64,000 nt of DNA from Magnetococcus sp. PR-3 (GTDB lineage Bacteria; Pseudomonadota; Magnetococcia; Magnetococcales; Magnetococcaceae). How positions within the stretch are numbered: the first letter of the stretch is position 1; each line of letters starts with the position of its first letter. The stretch lies in NCBI RefSeq assembly GCF_036689865.1, contig NZ_JBAHUQ010000004.1, positions 1-64,000 of the forward strand, written 5' to 3'. Under the pieces are notes generated by a model. That model saw nothing but the letters and a program-made list of their open reading frames with translations. It was not told the DNA's origin and did no database searches. The position numbers and the translations under genes were made by a program. Below are positions 8,069-16,339 of this stretch, one piece after another.

Positions 8069-8503
8069 ATGGTCATGACGGTATGGAAGCCAGAGTATGC
8101 ACTGGGTATTGCAACCATTGATGAGCAACACCAAGGGTTGTTTGCAGCCTTTGAGGGTTTGCAGCAGTCGATTGTCTGGATTAAGGATGGTCATGCTCTA
8201 GGCGCTATGTTGGATATGTTGTTGAACCAAGTGTCGGGATATGTGCGTACCCACCTTCGCTATGAAGAGCAGCTTTTTGAACGGTATGGTTATCCAGAGA
8301 CAGAACAGCATAAAAAGCAGCATGAAGTTTTTGAGGTTCGGCTAAACCAGTATCAAGAGGCACTGCGCTTAGCGGAAAATGCGGCCCAAAAAAGTCAAGT
8401 AACCCATGAGGTTTCTGCATTTTTAGAGCAGTGGCTGGTTGAGCATATTCAACAGCAGGATCGCCAGTATGCCGATTTTTTAAAGAATAAAGGGGTTTGC
8501 TAA
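8069..8503 (+). CDS. Bacteriohemerythrin
   Basis: A 144-residue four-helix oxygen-binding protein with a non-heme di-iron site. All seven expected ligands are visible: H21, H62, E66, H81, H85, H126 and D131. It is a single-domain, soluble form, likely used for O2 sensing, delivery or storage in a microaerobic cell. AAAGGAG lies eight bases before the ATG. A small hairpin (CGGTC-TTG-GACCG) sits just upstream of that site. It is the first gene of a tight run: its TAA is followed at once by the ATG of the next gene. Confidence 0.95.
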   Translation: MVMTVWKPEYALGIATIDEQHQGLFAAFEGLQQSIVWIKDGHALGAMLDMLLNQVSGYVRTHLRYEEQLFERYGYPETEQHKKQHEVFEVRLNQYQEALRLAENAAQKSQVTHEVSAFLEQWLVEHIQQQDRQYADFLKNKGVC

Positions 8504-8722
8504 ATGTCTACCACAACACACAGGGCCCGGAAAAAAGGGAAAACCTTTCCCCCGTGTAGTCTCTGCAAACAGCCGGTCAGTTTTGCTTGGACCTGTTCGT
8601 GTGGTTACGCCATGTGTACCCCCTGTTTGGATGATGAAGAGGTCATTACCCGGACCAAATGGAATGGTCGTACCTGGGCCTGTCCTGAGTGTGGTTTGGC
8701 GCATATGGGGCAGAACCGATAA
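8504..8722 (+). CDS. Small eight-cysteine zinc-binding protein
   Basis: 72 residues with eight cysteines in pairs: C18/C21, C31/C33, C38/C41 and C60/C63. The spacing fits two treble-clef or ribbon zinc sites. The N-terminus is basic (RARKKGK), so nucleic-acid or protein binding is possible. Its ATG directly abuts the hemerythrin stop codon, suggesting translational coupling. I recognise no named family; it may be a small RING- or B-box-like or zinc-ribbon protein. The regular cysteine pattern argues that it is a real gene. Confidence 0.75.
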   Translation: MSTTTHRARKKGKTFPPCSLCKQPVSFAWTCSCGYAMCTPCLDDEEVITRTKWNGRTWACPECGLAHMGQNR

Positions 8723-8732
8723 GGTGAACGTG

Positions 8733-9761
8733 GTGCGTGTATTTATTGTGCTTAGCCTGTTGGTGCTGGGGGGGTGTGTCTCACCAGCCTATGTGTGGCA
8801 GGCGGGTCAGGGGCAGCTTGAGCTTATAAGTAAGGCCCAATCTATCGAGGGTTTGTTGGCAGCCGATGCCACGGACCCCAAGCTTAAGACACGTCTACAG
8901 CATAGCCAAGATCTCCGCCATTTTGCCCTTAAGCATATGTCACTACCCAGTGACGGTAGCTATGAAACCTATGTGGCTCTGGATAGAGACTATGTTGTGT
9001 GGTCGGTTACAGCGGCGCCTGAGCTCTCATTAACCCCCAAACAGTGGTGTTTTCCTGTGGTGGGGTGCTTGAGCTACCGGGGCTATTTTTCCCGATCTGC
9101 GGCTCAAGAGCTGGCTGCGGAGCTACGCAGTGAAGGGTGGGATGTTGCTGTATCGCCCATTCCCGCTTATTCAACCCTGGGCTGGTTTGCAGATCCTCTG
9201 CTGAGTACCACCATCCACTGGCCCGTGTCTGATTTAGCCCATTTAATTTTTCATGAGCTGGGCCATCAACGTCTGTATATCGCCGATGATACGGCTTTTA
9301 ATGAGTCTTATGCTGAAGCGGTAGCCCGTTTAGGGGTTAAACAGTGGCTAATGCAGGATCCTGCGGCTTGGCAAGCCTATCAGCAAAAGCGCAAAAAACA
9401 GGCTTTGTTTAAACAGAAGATCGCGCACTTACGCCTTCAATTAAAAGAGCTCTATGATACCCAGCAAAAGCAGGCTGTGAAGCGCTATGGGAAAAAACAG
9501 ATTCTGGCCCAATTTCGTCATGATTATGCGACCTTTAAAACAAGACATGGCTTCCAGTATGATGCCTGGGTCTATCAAGATTTAAATAACGCACGTTTAG
9601 CTCTCTTTAGTCTCTACCACCAATGGGTACCTGCTTTTGAACGGTTGTTTGAACAGGTGGGTGGAGATTGGGGCCGTTTTCATCAACAAGCGATCAAGCT
9701 TGGTAAACGGCCAGCGGATGAGAGAGTGAAGATATTAAAGCGTTTGAGTGGGGGTGTCTGA
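8733..9761 (+). CDS. Lipoprotein, putative aminopeptidase (PF10023-like)
   Basis: About 342 residues from the GTG at 8733; GTG at 8724 and 8730 are alternatives, and AAGG lies at 8721. The N-terminus is a lipoprotein signal ending in LVLGGC, so it is probably anchored to a membrane on the periplasmic side. A zinc-metallopeptidase signature HELGHQ lies in the middle, followed by NESYAEAVA with a possible third ligand Glu. The context (YIADDTAFNESYAEAVA) matches the predicted aminopeptidase family Pfam Aminopep. The C-terminal half is rich in charged helices. It ends in TGATG, overlapping the next start by one base. Its substrate is unknown. Confidence 0.85.
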   Translation: MRVFIVLSLLVLGGCVSPAYVWQAGQGQLELISKAQSIEGLLAADATDPKLKTRLQHSQDLRHFALKHMSLPSDGSYETYVALDRDYVVWSVTAAPELSLTPKQWCFPVVGCLSYRGYFSRSAAQELAAELRSEGWDVAVSPIPAYSTLGWFADPLLSTTIHWPVSDLAHLIFHELGHQRLYIADDTAFNESYAEAVARLGVKQWLMQDPAAWQAYQQKRKKQALFKQKIAHLRLQLKELYDTQQKQAVKRYGKKQILAQFRHDYATFKTRHGFQYDAWVYQDLNNARLALFSLYHQWVPAFERLFEQVGGDWGRFHQQAIKLGKRPADERVKILKRLSGGV

Positions 9762-10942
9762 TGTCTGAACAGGTGTTGTGTATTCATGGTTTGTTGATGA
9801 AGGGGGGGGAGATGTTGCAACTCTCTGCCCGCCTAAAAAGTGCAGGGTTTGAACCCACTTTTTTCAGCTACCCCACCCGAACTCAAAATGTTGATGAAAA
9901 TGCTGATGCCTTAGCTGAGCAGGTTAAACAGATGGAGCAAGGGGTTCATCTGGTTTGTCACAGCTTGGGGGGGGTGGTGGCTTTACGGATGTTGCAACGG
10001 CACCCTGATCTGAAAATTGGTCGTATGGTTGCCCTGGGTTCGCCCTTTTTGGGTAGTCTTGCGGCCCATACCATTTTTAAAAAATGGTGGGGACGCTCCT
10101 TATTGGGTGAAAGTTATGACAGTGGGCTAGATGGTGAAGCCTTGGGATGCATGCCTGAAGGTCATGAGGTTGGGGTGGTTGCTGGCGATTGGCCGTACTC
10201 TTTGACACGTCTGTTGATCCCGGATATTCCAGGCGATAACGATGGGGTGGTACAGGTCAGTGAAACCCGTTTGCCCGGTGCCCAGTGGTGTGCGGTACAC
10301 ACCAACCATATGGGGTTGCTCTTCAACCCAGAAGCCGCTGAAAAAGTGATTGAGTTTATCCGCCAAGCCAGCTTCAGTGAAGGGGAGAAGCTTGAGCGGG
10401 AGATACCGAAAGAGAACCCGCACAAGCCTGGACTTATGTTGGTGCATACGGGAGAGGGTAAAGGTAAATCATCCAGTGCGTTTGGTGTGGTGTTCCGTGC
10501 CGCAGGGTGGGGCAAACGGGTTTGTGTGATCCAGTTTATTAAAGGTCAATGGCAGACGGGGGAGGAGTATGCGGCGACCCGGTTTGAGAATATTGATTGG
10601 CATGCCCTAGGTGATGGTTTTACCTGGGACACCAAAAACCCAGAAAAAGATCTGCAAACCTCGCGTGAAATATGGGCTTTTAGCCAAGCCATTATCCGCA
10701 GTGGTGAATATGATTTGGTGGTGTTGGATGAGATCAACTACTGCTGCGGCTATGGATGGATAAGTGGGGAAGAGATTGTTGGGTTCCTGCAAGAGGAAAA
10801 ACCCCAGCCTATGCATGTAATTTTAACCGGGCGTAATGCGCCGGATGCCGTGATTGAAGCCGCTGATACGGTTACTGAAATGGGTATGGTAAAGCATGCC
10901 TACAAAAAAGGGATTAAGGCGGCAAAGGGTATTGAATTTTAG
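9761..10942 (+). CDS. Fusion: alpha/beta hydrolase + cob(I)alamin adenosyltransferase
   Basis: 393 residues in one frame. Residues 1-200 are an alpha/beta hydrolase with oxyanion segment HGLLMKGG, nucleophile S68 in CHSLGG, an acidic residue near D161 and a His at 180 or 183; it resembles small lipase/esterase folds. Residues ~220-393 are a CobA/BtuR/CobO-type corrinoid adenosyltransferase, with P-loop GEGKGKSSSA (231-240), DEINYCCGYGW (~323-333) and ILTGRNAP (~354-361). That enzyme adds adenosyl to cob(I)alamin. The linker (~201-220) holds no Met, so a separate start for the second domain is unlikely. I know of no standard fusion of these two domains. It is coupled to the upstream peptidase gene. 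Confidence 0.9.
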   Translation: MSEQVLCIHGLLMKGGEMLQLSARLKSAGFEPTFFSYPTRTQNVDENADALAEQVKQMEQGVHLVCHSLGGVVALRMLQRHPDLKIGRMVALGSPFLGSLAAHTIFKKWWGRSLLGESYDSGLDGEALGCMPEGHEVGVVAGDWPYSLTRLLIPDIPGDNDGVVQVSETRLPGAQWCAVHTNHMGLLFNPEAAEKVIEFIRQASFSEGEKLEREIPKENPHKPGLMLVHTGEGKGKSSSAFGVVFRAAGWGKRVCVIQFIKGQWQTGEEYAATRFENIDWHALGDGFTWDTKNPEKDLQTSREIWAFSQAIIRSGEYDLVVLDEINYCCGYGWISGEEIVGFLQEEKPQPMHVILTGRNAPDAVIEAADTVTEMGMVKHAYKKGIKAAKGIEF

Positions 10943-10948
10943 ATTGGG

Positions 10949-11710
10949 CTATTTCAAATAGTTCTGATGTATGGTGTCGACGGTGCCATCTTTGCGCATG
11001 CTGTCTAGGGTTGTATTTAGCGTATCCACCGTGGTTTTAGAGATGGTGGGGCTAAGGGCCAGATACATCTGTGTGGTTTTAAATTGATAGACCACCTCCA
11101 AGCCATTCACTTTCATCTTTTTGGCCAGCCAAGGGCCCAGCAGATGGCCAGTAGCCCATAGATCAATTTTGTCTTTTTTAATGCGCTTGGCATTGCTCTT
11201 ATCTTTTGAGGCAAGTTCAACAATAAACTCCTGTCCTTGTAGATAGTTGGCCACGGCATCCCCACTATATCCCCCCACTTTGTAGGCTCGGGCATCATCC
11301 AGCGAGTTGATGGTGATGTTGCGGCTCTTCTTTGCAAGGAAAACCCAGTTGTTCTCCACCAATGGGCCAACCCACTGAAACAGCTCTTCTCGGTTTGGTG
11401 TTCGGGTGGTTGAGAATAGCCCATAGCCCGGTTTGTTCTGCGTAATGGCATAGGCATGACGCCACTGGGTTAAGCGTAGGGTGTAGGGAATATCCGCCCT
11501 TTTGAACAGCTCTTTGATCATATCCGTGGCGATGCCATGGATCATGGGTGCATATGTTTCGCTGCTACGCCCACTTTTGGCCATATTAAAAGGGGGGTAG
11601 TTTTCAGTCATTAATTGTAGGGGTTTTTGGGCTTGTGATGGTGCCTGAGCGTGTAGGGGGGCAACCCAGATCAAACCAAGAATCCATACCATTATCCATG
11701 TTTTGTACAT
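10949..11710 (-). CDS. Periplasmic solute-binding protein, family 3
   Basis: About 253 residues from the ATG at 11710, with AGGAG five bases upstream. The Sec signal is hydrophobic (IMVWILGLIWVAPLHA) and is followed by LQLMTENYPPFN, typical of the SBP_bac_3 fold. Such domains bind amino acids or other small molecules, as ABC receptors or sensor inputs. No ABC permease or ATPase lies alongside. Orphans of this type are frequent in aquatic proteobacteria and often have no known ligand. It is convergent with the hydrolase-CobA gene, with only six bases between their stops. Confidence 0.88.
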   Translation of the reverse strand: MYKTWIMVWILGLIWVAPLHAQAPSQAQKPLQLMTENYPPFNMAKSGRSSETYAPMIHGIATDMIKELFKRADIPYTLRLTQWRHAYAITQNKPGYGLFSTTRTPNREELFQWVGPLVENNWVFLAKKSRNITINSLDDARAYKVGGYSGDAVANYLQGQEFIVELASKDKSNAKRIKKDKIDLWATGHLLGPWLAKKMKVNGLEVVYQFKTTQMYLALSPTISKTTVDTLNTTLDSMRKDGTVDTIHQNYLK

Positions 11711-12359
11711 GGTGTCTCCTATAACTGTTTTAGAGCGCGACTGATAGAACATACCATGCCGTTTGTACTTTGTGATGTAAATAACGATAGATAGATTGAA
11801 CGGTTTGTATGCGCGACATGCAATAAAGTGTGGCGGCACGGTTGTTCTTTCCAAACAGATAGCTTGTCTGCCATAGGCCAAGTTTGGGCTGGCACTGAAC
11901 GGACAACCGAAGAGGGGATAAGGAAGGTACGATACCCTATGATAGGAATGACGCTTACGGCCATCTTAATGGGTGGGGTACCATATTTAAGGGGGGGCAG
12001 GATGCCATTGATCAAGCGCGCCAAACCCTGATTGCAATGATCAATCGAGAGTATGCTTCGGTGTTTTTAAGTGCCTTAGATGGTCTGGCTGACAAAAACA
12101 ATGAGCAGAGGTGTAAGCTTCTGGCACAACACACCGAGTGGTAGACCATGAACGGATCAGGTAGGTGATTGATCTAAAGTTTGAAATCATGGCCGGTGAG
12201 GTGGAATCTCGTGGCGCAAAGCGAGAGGGCTTGCTACGTGACTGAATAATCAACCCGACTAAAGGTCATGACTTTAAATATGCCGATAATTTGAGGCTGT
12301 GTTTGAGTGTGATCAGAAAAGAAAGGCCCAGATTTGGGGTCTTTTTTCATGGGGTAGTC
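11711..12359 (+). pseudogene. Gene-poor stretch with decayed coding fragments, plus strand
   Basis: No intact gene. On the plus strand, coding-like pieces follow one another in different frames: one reads IDQARQTLIAMINREYASV (from ~12007), another reads VIDLKFEIMAGEVESRGAK (from ~12161), and a third reads NPTKGHDFKYADNL (from ~12251). Stops separate them, which fits a degraded ancestral gene. I cannot name the family. The first ~120 bases hold the promoter region of the solute-binding protein. Confidence 0.4.
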
Positions 12360-12990
12360 CTAGGTCGTAGAGACAAGACACCATGACAAACAGGGTGGCC
12401 AGCCCATAGGGGTAACCAAAGGCATTGGCCAACACCCTTGGTTTGCGCATCCAATCATAAGGGGAGTAAAGCCTGGAACTGCTGGGGTCTTGCCCTCTCT
12501 GGTTCTTACGTTAGGGAGGCAACGTAAAAAACCGGACAACAAGCGAGGATGTTTAACCACCCAAGCAAAAAAGGCCATGGATGTCCTCTTAACGTCACCA
12601 ATGGCTGAAACCAGTATGATAGAAGCCACACAAGGGGGATGAAATAGGGTTTGGATCTGCCCATGACGCAACAACCCCGTAGCGTGGTTGCAACGGCAGA
12701 GTCAACATGCTAGGGGGGGGGATTGAACGCACATTAAACCCATCTCCCAATGCACCCCGCATTGTGTGAATCTGCAAGGCAAAAGGCTGGTCTTTGGGCT
12801 GACGCACTGCTAAAAAAGCTCTTCAAACCGGCCTTCCCACGTTTACAACGCAGTGGCCAGGGTGGTTTGAGTGAGGTGGGATAAACCATCCAGTGCGATC
12901 ACCGTTGCGGGGGCCGTGTTGGTCTTTAACCAACTTCCCGTTTAACCTGAGGTCAAGGTTTGCCCCGCAGGCACCGAGTAACCATGTACG
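12360..12990 (-). pseudogene. Decayed coding relic, minus strand
   Basis: Coding-like fragments appear on the minus strand in more than one frame, for example RKPRVLANAFGYPYGLATLF near 12370-12460 and a Pro-rich piece around 12600-12800, interrupted by stops. The first fragment looks like part of a membrane protein. No ribosome binding site or intact ORF is seen. This is probably a frameshifted, eroding gene of unknown identity. Nothing else is visible up to the radical SAM gene. Confidence 0.4.
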
Positions 12991-13017
12991 CTATCATGGT
13001 GGTGGATGGGGTATGTT

Positions 13018-14706
13018 TCAAGGCATGGATTGATCCACTAATTTTTGGGTCAACTGTAAGCGAATCGCTGCGGATTCGGTCATGTAATGAAACAGTTGAT
13101 GGGGGCTGGTGCAGTTGAGTTGAGAGAGATCTGTGTCAGGTTTGAGTTGTTGGTACAGCGATATAAGTTTGGGGTCAAAGCGTTTGAGGGCGTCGAGTAA
13201 AGGGTCACGACGCCAACGACCTAATATGGTCTCCCACGACTCCTGGAACAGATGCCCCATGGTGATATGGGTTGCTGAAAAGAGTGAAACATGGCCATCC
13301 AGCCATACCATGGGGTCGGTATCAAACTCCTCTTCCATGGGTGTACCCTGTAGGTAGGCATCCAGTTGCATGCGATCATTCACAAATTGACTGGGCTCTA
13401 GGTAACCGGCGCGGCCATAGGTATCTGTGGTGCCGCTCATCCAATGAATGGGTTGGTCAGGGGTGCGTTTAAGGACCATGAGCGCTTCGCGAATGACCGG
13501 CGCTTGGGTATTGGCATCCACGGGGTGGCGTTTTTTTGTTGGGGTCTTGGTCACTTGCAGTAGCTCCAGCGATTCCCCCATGTGGTTAAGCGCTTGGGTC
13601 AGGCGGGCAAACACACCATCGCGGAACAGGGCCTCAGAAAAATTGAGGCTATTTTGTTTATGCAGAAGAGAGAGCTTAATCTGTGGATAGTCCGCAGTTG
13701 CTTGAACAATACGCGCAATGTTGGCAACAGCGATGCGCTCTTTCAGTTGGCCGTGCCGATCCGCTAAAATTTCCTGATGAAATTCGTCAAAACTGATCTG
13801 TAAAATAATTTCAGCGGGTGCTGCTTTTTTACTGCGTTGATTCAGAGCGTGCTGAAAGCCCTGTAATACGGCTCGAGTGGCGTGATCATCCTTGGCGAAG
13901 TCACCATTAAGAAGAATAGCAAACAGACGGATGCGGGGCATGCTGGCAATGGCTTGATGAAATCCCTCCAAGACAGGGGTAAGATCCCCGCCTGTAAAGA
14001 GAACCTGCTTGGTAAGCCGATTGATCTGTTTATAAAGTGGGGATGGATCAGGCAGGTCTCGCATAACAGGTCGCCAGACAAACATACAATGACGGCAGCT
14101 CTGTGGGCAGGCCATGCGTGGAATAATGCCTACTTTTTCAAAAGGTGTTTCTGACCCGAACTGCTCAGGTAATGCATCAATAAGTTCAAGCCTTTGCTGT
14201 TCATATTCGCCGAGCCGCTCGCTGTACCTGGATTTTTCTTCAGCACCAACCTGACGTGTAATGGCTTGAAAATCCGCCGTCGGTTGTAAGCTGCTCTGTT
14301 GCCACTGATCAAGAATAGCCTGTGTGGTTTGCTGAAGATCTTGACCATGTTGTGCCAATAGCCAAGCGGCTCTTTGGTGTCTTGGGTGTTCGGGTGTGCT
14401 CTGCAGTGCGGCACTCAGGTGACTTTGCACAAAATGGCGATCATCCAGCCTTTTGAGCAACAGGTTCACTAAAAATTGGTGCTCTGGGTTGCGTGATAAA
14501 GCGGTGACGGCTTGGGTATAATCGGGATGAACCTCGCTACGTAACCAGGCGTTGGCAAACAGATGTGCCAACGTCTCCACCATAGGTGCATGTTCTGGTT
14601 GGGTATCCGCATACTGTTGTAGCTGTCTGTTGACACGACCAACGGCCTCTTTAAACCCCCGCTGTTTGCTACGGATGTAATCATCTTTAAGTGTCTGGTT
14701 AGCCAT
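13018..14706 (-). CDS. Radical SAM protein with an N-terminal helical domain
   Basis: 562 residues. The cluster motif is C200-x3-C204-x2-C207 (CPQSCRHC), followed by a glycine-rich SAM-binding segment (VLFTGGDLTP). Before it lie about 190 residues of predicted helices not usual in the family. The later part has ILQISFDEFH and a substrate-shaping C-terminal region. CAGGAG precedes the ATG, and the gene start overlaps the end of the upstream glycosyltransferase gene by eight bases, so the two are coupled. The reaction is unknown. Pairing with a GT2 enzyme of the rSAM/selenodomain-associated type points to a shared pathway. Confidence 0.88.
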   Translation of the reverse strand: MANQTLKDDYIRSKQRGFKEAVGRVNRQLQQYADTQPEHAPMVETLAHLFANAWLRSEVHPDYTQAVTALSRNPEHQFLVNLLLKRLDDRHFVQSHLSAALQSTPEHPRHQRAAWLLAQHGQDLQQTTQAILDQWQQSSLQPTADFQAITRQVGAEEKSRYSERLGEYEQQRLELIDALPEQFGSETPFEKVGIIPRMACPQSCRHCMFVWRPVMRDLPDPSPLYKQINRLTKQVLFTGGDLTPVLEGFHQAIASMPRIRLFAILLNGDFAKDDHATRAVLQGFQHALNQRSKKAAPAEIILQISFDEFHQEILADRHGQLKERIAVANIARIVQATADYPQIKLSLLHKQNSLNFSEALFRDGVFARLTQALNHMGESLELLQVTKTPTKKRHPVDANTQAPVIREALMVLKRTPDQPIHWMSGTTDTYGRAGYLEPSQFVNDRMQLDAYLQGTPMEEEFDTDPMVWLDGHVSLFSATHITMGHLFQESWETILGRWRRDPLLDALKRFDPKLISLYQQLKPDTDLSQLNCTSPHQLFHYMTESAAIRLQLTQKLVDQSMP

Positions 14707-15736
14707 TATATCTCTCCTGAAACCAGCAATAGAGCCACATGAGATGAAAGAGAATCCAGATCATTCCCGTCCACAAAGGGCGCAGGGTGGCATGTTCCAG
14801 TATTGGGGCCATAAAACGGTCATATCGATCAAGCCATGGGGTATGCAGGGGGGCTTGATCCTGTTTTTGGTCCAGCATAAAAGCAAACTGCCATAGGTTC
14901 TGTTGTAGGTAGTGCCCACCGCGGCCCCATGGTGTGGTGGGTGCCTCGTTATACCGTACTGTTCCAAGCTCTTTCATGCTCTTAAAGAAGGGGGATAAGT
15001 GTAGTTGACCGGTCTTGGCTTGTTGCCGATACAGGGTCCCGGCCTGTTTAAAAAAAGCGGTTAAGGGTAGGCTATATGCTGTCATAATCATAATGTTCAG
15101 CAGTCGCCGTTGCCACGCGCCTTCTTGTTCAAAACGACGTGCAGAGCTCTCTAAAAGGCCGGGTAGTGTGATCCATCGGCCCCGTTGATGCACAGCGGCC
15201 GCCAAGCGTTGATCTTCAAGAAAAGGCAGTGTGGTATCAAATCCACCCAGTTGTTCAAAAAAATCTCGGTGTAGCATCATCCCCTGATCACCATTAATGA
15301 CCTGATGGCGGTTTAAATAGGTTTTGGCTTGGTTATACCAAAGTTTTTTTAAAATAGCTGGGTTAGCGCCTGTAAATTTTAAAGGGAAGTGTCCGGCAAC
15401 ATGGGGAGATTTCTGCTGCGTTTGACGTAAGGTTGTTAAAGCTGTGGAGATGAGCTCTTTATGGGATAAACCACTGTCGGCATGTAAAAAAAGCAGCCAA
15501 GGCGCCTGACTGTGTGTGGCACCCTGATTCATCTGTACCCCACGGCCTGGTGCACTGTTAACCCAGGTTGCACCGGCTTGTTGGGCAATGTACTGGGAGC
15601 GATCTTTAGAACCACCATCTGCGACAATAATTTCCAGCATAACACCCTGTTGCTGCTGAAGTTGCCTTAGCAGGATGGGGAGACTCTCCTGTTCGTTAAG
15701 GACAGGGATGATGACAGAAAGCTCTACTTGGGCCAT
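14699..15736 (-). CDS. Glycosyltransferase family 2 (rSAM-associated type)
   Basis: 345 residues. The N-terminal ~220 form a GT-A domain: VIIPVLNE at ~9-16, IIVADGGSKD at ~35-44 and a DXD-like LFLHADS at ~83-89. The APGRGVQMNQGA segment is characteristic of the family named rSAM/selenodomain-associated transferase 2. About 120 extra residues follow, ending in a hydrophobic stretch (GMIWILFHLMWLYCW) that may anchor it to the membrane. The donor and acceptor are unknown. No strong ribosome binding site is seen. It is the first gene of a two-gene operon with the radical SAM enzyme. Confidence 0.9.
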   Translation of the reverse strand: MAQVELSVIIPVLNEQESLPILLRQLQQQQGVMLEIIVADGGSKDRSQYIAQQAGATWVNSAPGRGVQMNQGATHSQAPWLLFLHADSGLSHKELISTALTTLRQTQQKSPHVAGHFPLKFTGANPAILKKLWYNQAKTYLNRHQVINGDQGMMLHRDFFEQLGGFDTTLPFLEDQRLAAAVHQRGRWITLPGLLESSARRFEQEGAWQRRLLNIMIMTAYSLPLTAFFKQAGTLYRQQAKTGQLHLSPFFKSMKELGTVRYNEAPTTPWGRGGHYLQQNLWQFAFMLDQKQDQAPLHTPWLDRYDRFMAPILEHATLRPLWTGMIWILFHLMWLYCWFQERYNG

Positions 15737-15796
15737 AATAGTCTATTTAAACGGTGTTTGGTGTGGATGTCCACGGCTGTATTTGGAGGGTAATGA

Positions 15797-16210
15797 ATGA
15801 TACGTCTGCTAACTGGGGTAGTGGTCCTGGGGCTGGGTCTGTTACTTGGCGCCGGTCAACCTGCCCAAGCTGAACAGGTACAGGCGGAAGTCGGTACATT
15901 GGTCTATTTTGGTGCAGAACACTGCCCTTATTGTCGCCGCTTTGAACATGAGGTGGCTGAGGTCTACCCTAAAACCGCCATGTCAAAAAAATTACCCCTG
16001 GTGCAGGTTGATCATGATCATCCCCCAGCCCAGTACGAGAAGTTAAACCGTAAGGTAACTTTTGTCCCATCCTTTTTTATTTTGGGCGATGCTGGGCAGA
16101 TCAAAGCTCGGTTTATCGGTTATCGGGGTGAAGAGTTCTGGTGGTATGACCTGGAAGACACTGTGGCCAAGCTGGAAGGGACCGATAAAACCCATGCGGC
16201 CCTCCAATAA
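15797..16210 (+). CDS. Periplasmic thioredoxin-like protein
   Basis: 137 residues with a Sec signal (LLTGVVVLGLGLLLGAG, cleavage near AQA) and a thioredoxin fold with redox pair C43-P-Y-C46. The cis-Pro region is TFVPSFFIL. CPYC is a thioredoxin/glutaredoxin-type motif, and the short size fits SoxW-like or DsbE-like reductases of the periplasm. GGAGGG precedes the ATG. It is divergent from the glycosyltransferase gene. Its partner protein is unknown. Confidence 0.88.
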   Translation: MIRLLTGVVVLGLGLLLGAGQPAQAEQVQAEVGTLVYFGAEHCPYCRRFEHEVAEVYPKTAMSKKLPLVQVDHDHPPAQYEKLNRKVTFVPSFFILGDAGQIKARFIGYRGEEFWWYDLEDTVAKLEGTDKTHAALQ

Positions 16211-16339
16211 TTTGACAGGTCGTTACATGGCGGGATGGTGGGTTTAAAGAAACCTGCTCTTTTTTCATCTGTTGTTACCCATTGCACGACCCTTGCATGG
16301 TGATCTGCTGTACATGGGCGTTTGGGGTTGGAATGTACT

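Noticed and set aside
14699-15736. Selenium-related system around the GT2/rSAM pair
   Set aside because: The family name mentions a selenodomain, but no selenocysteine, selD or selenium motif is seen here.
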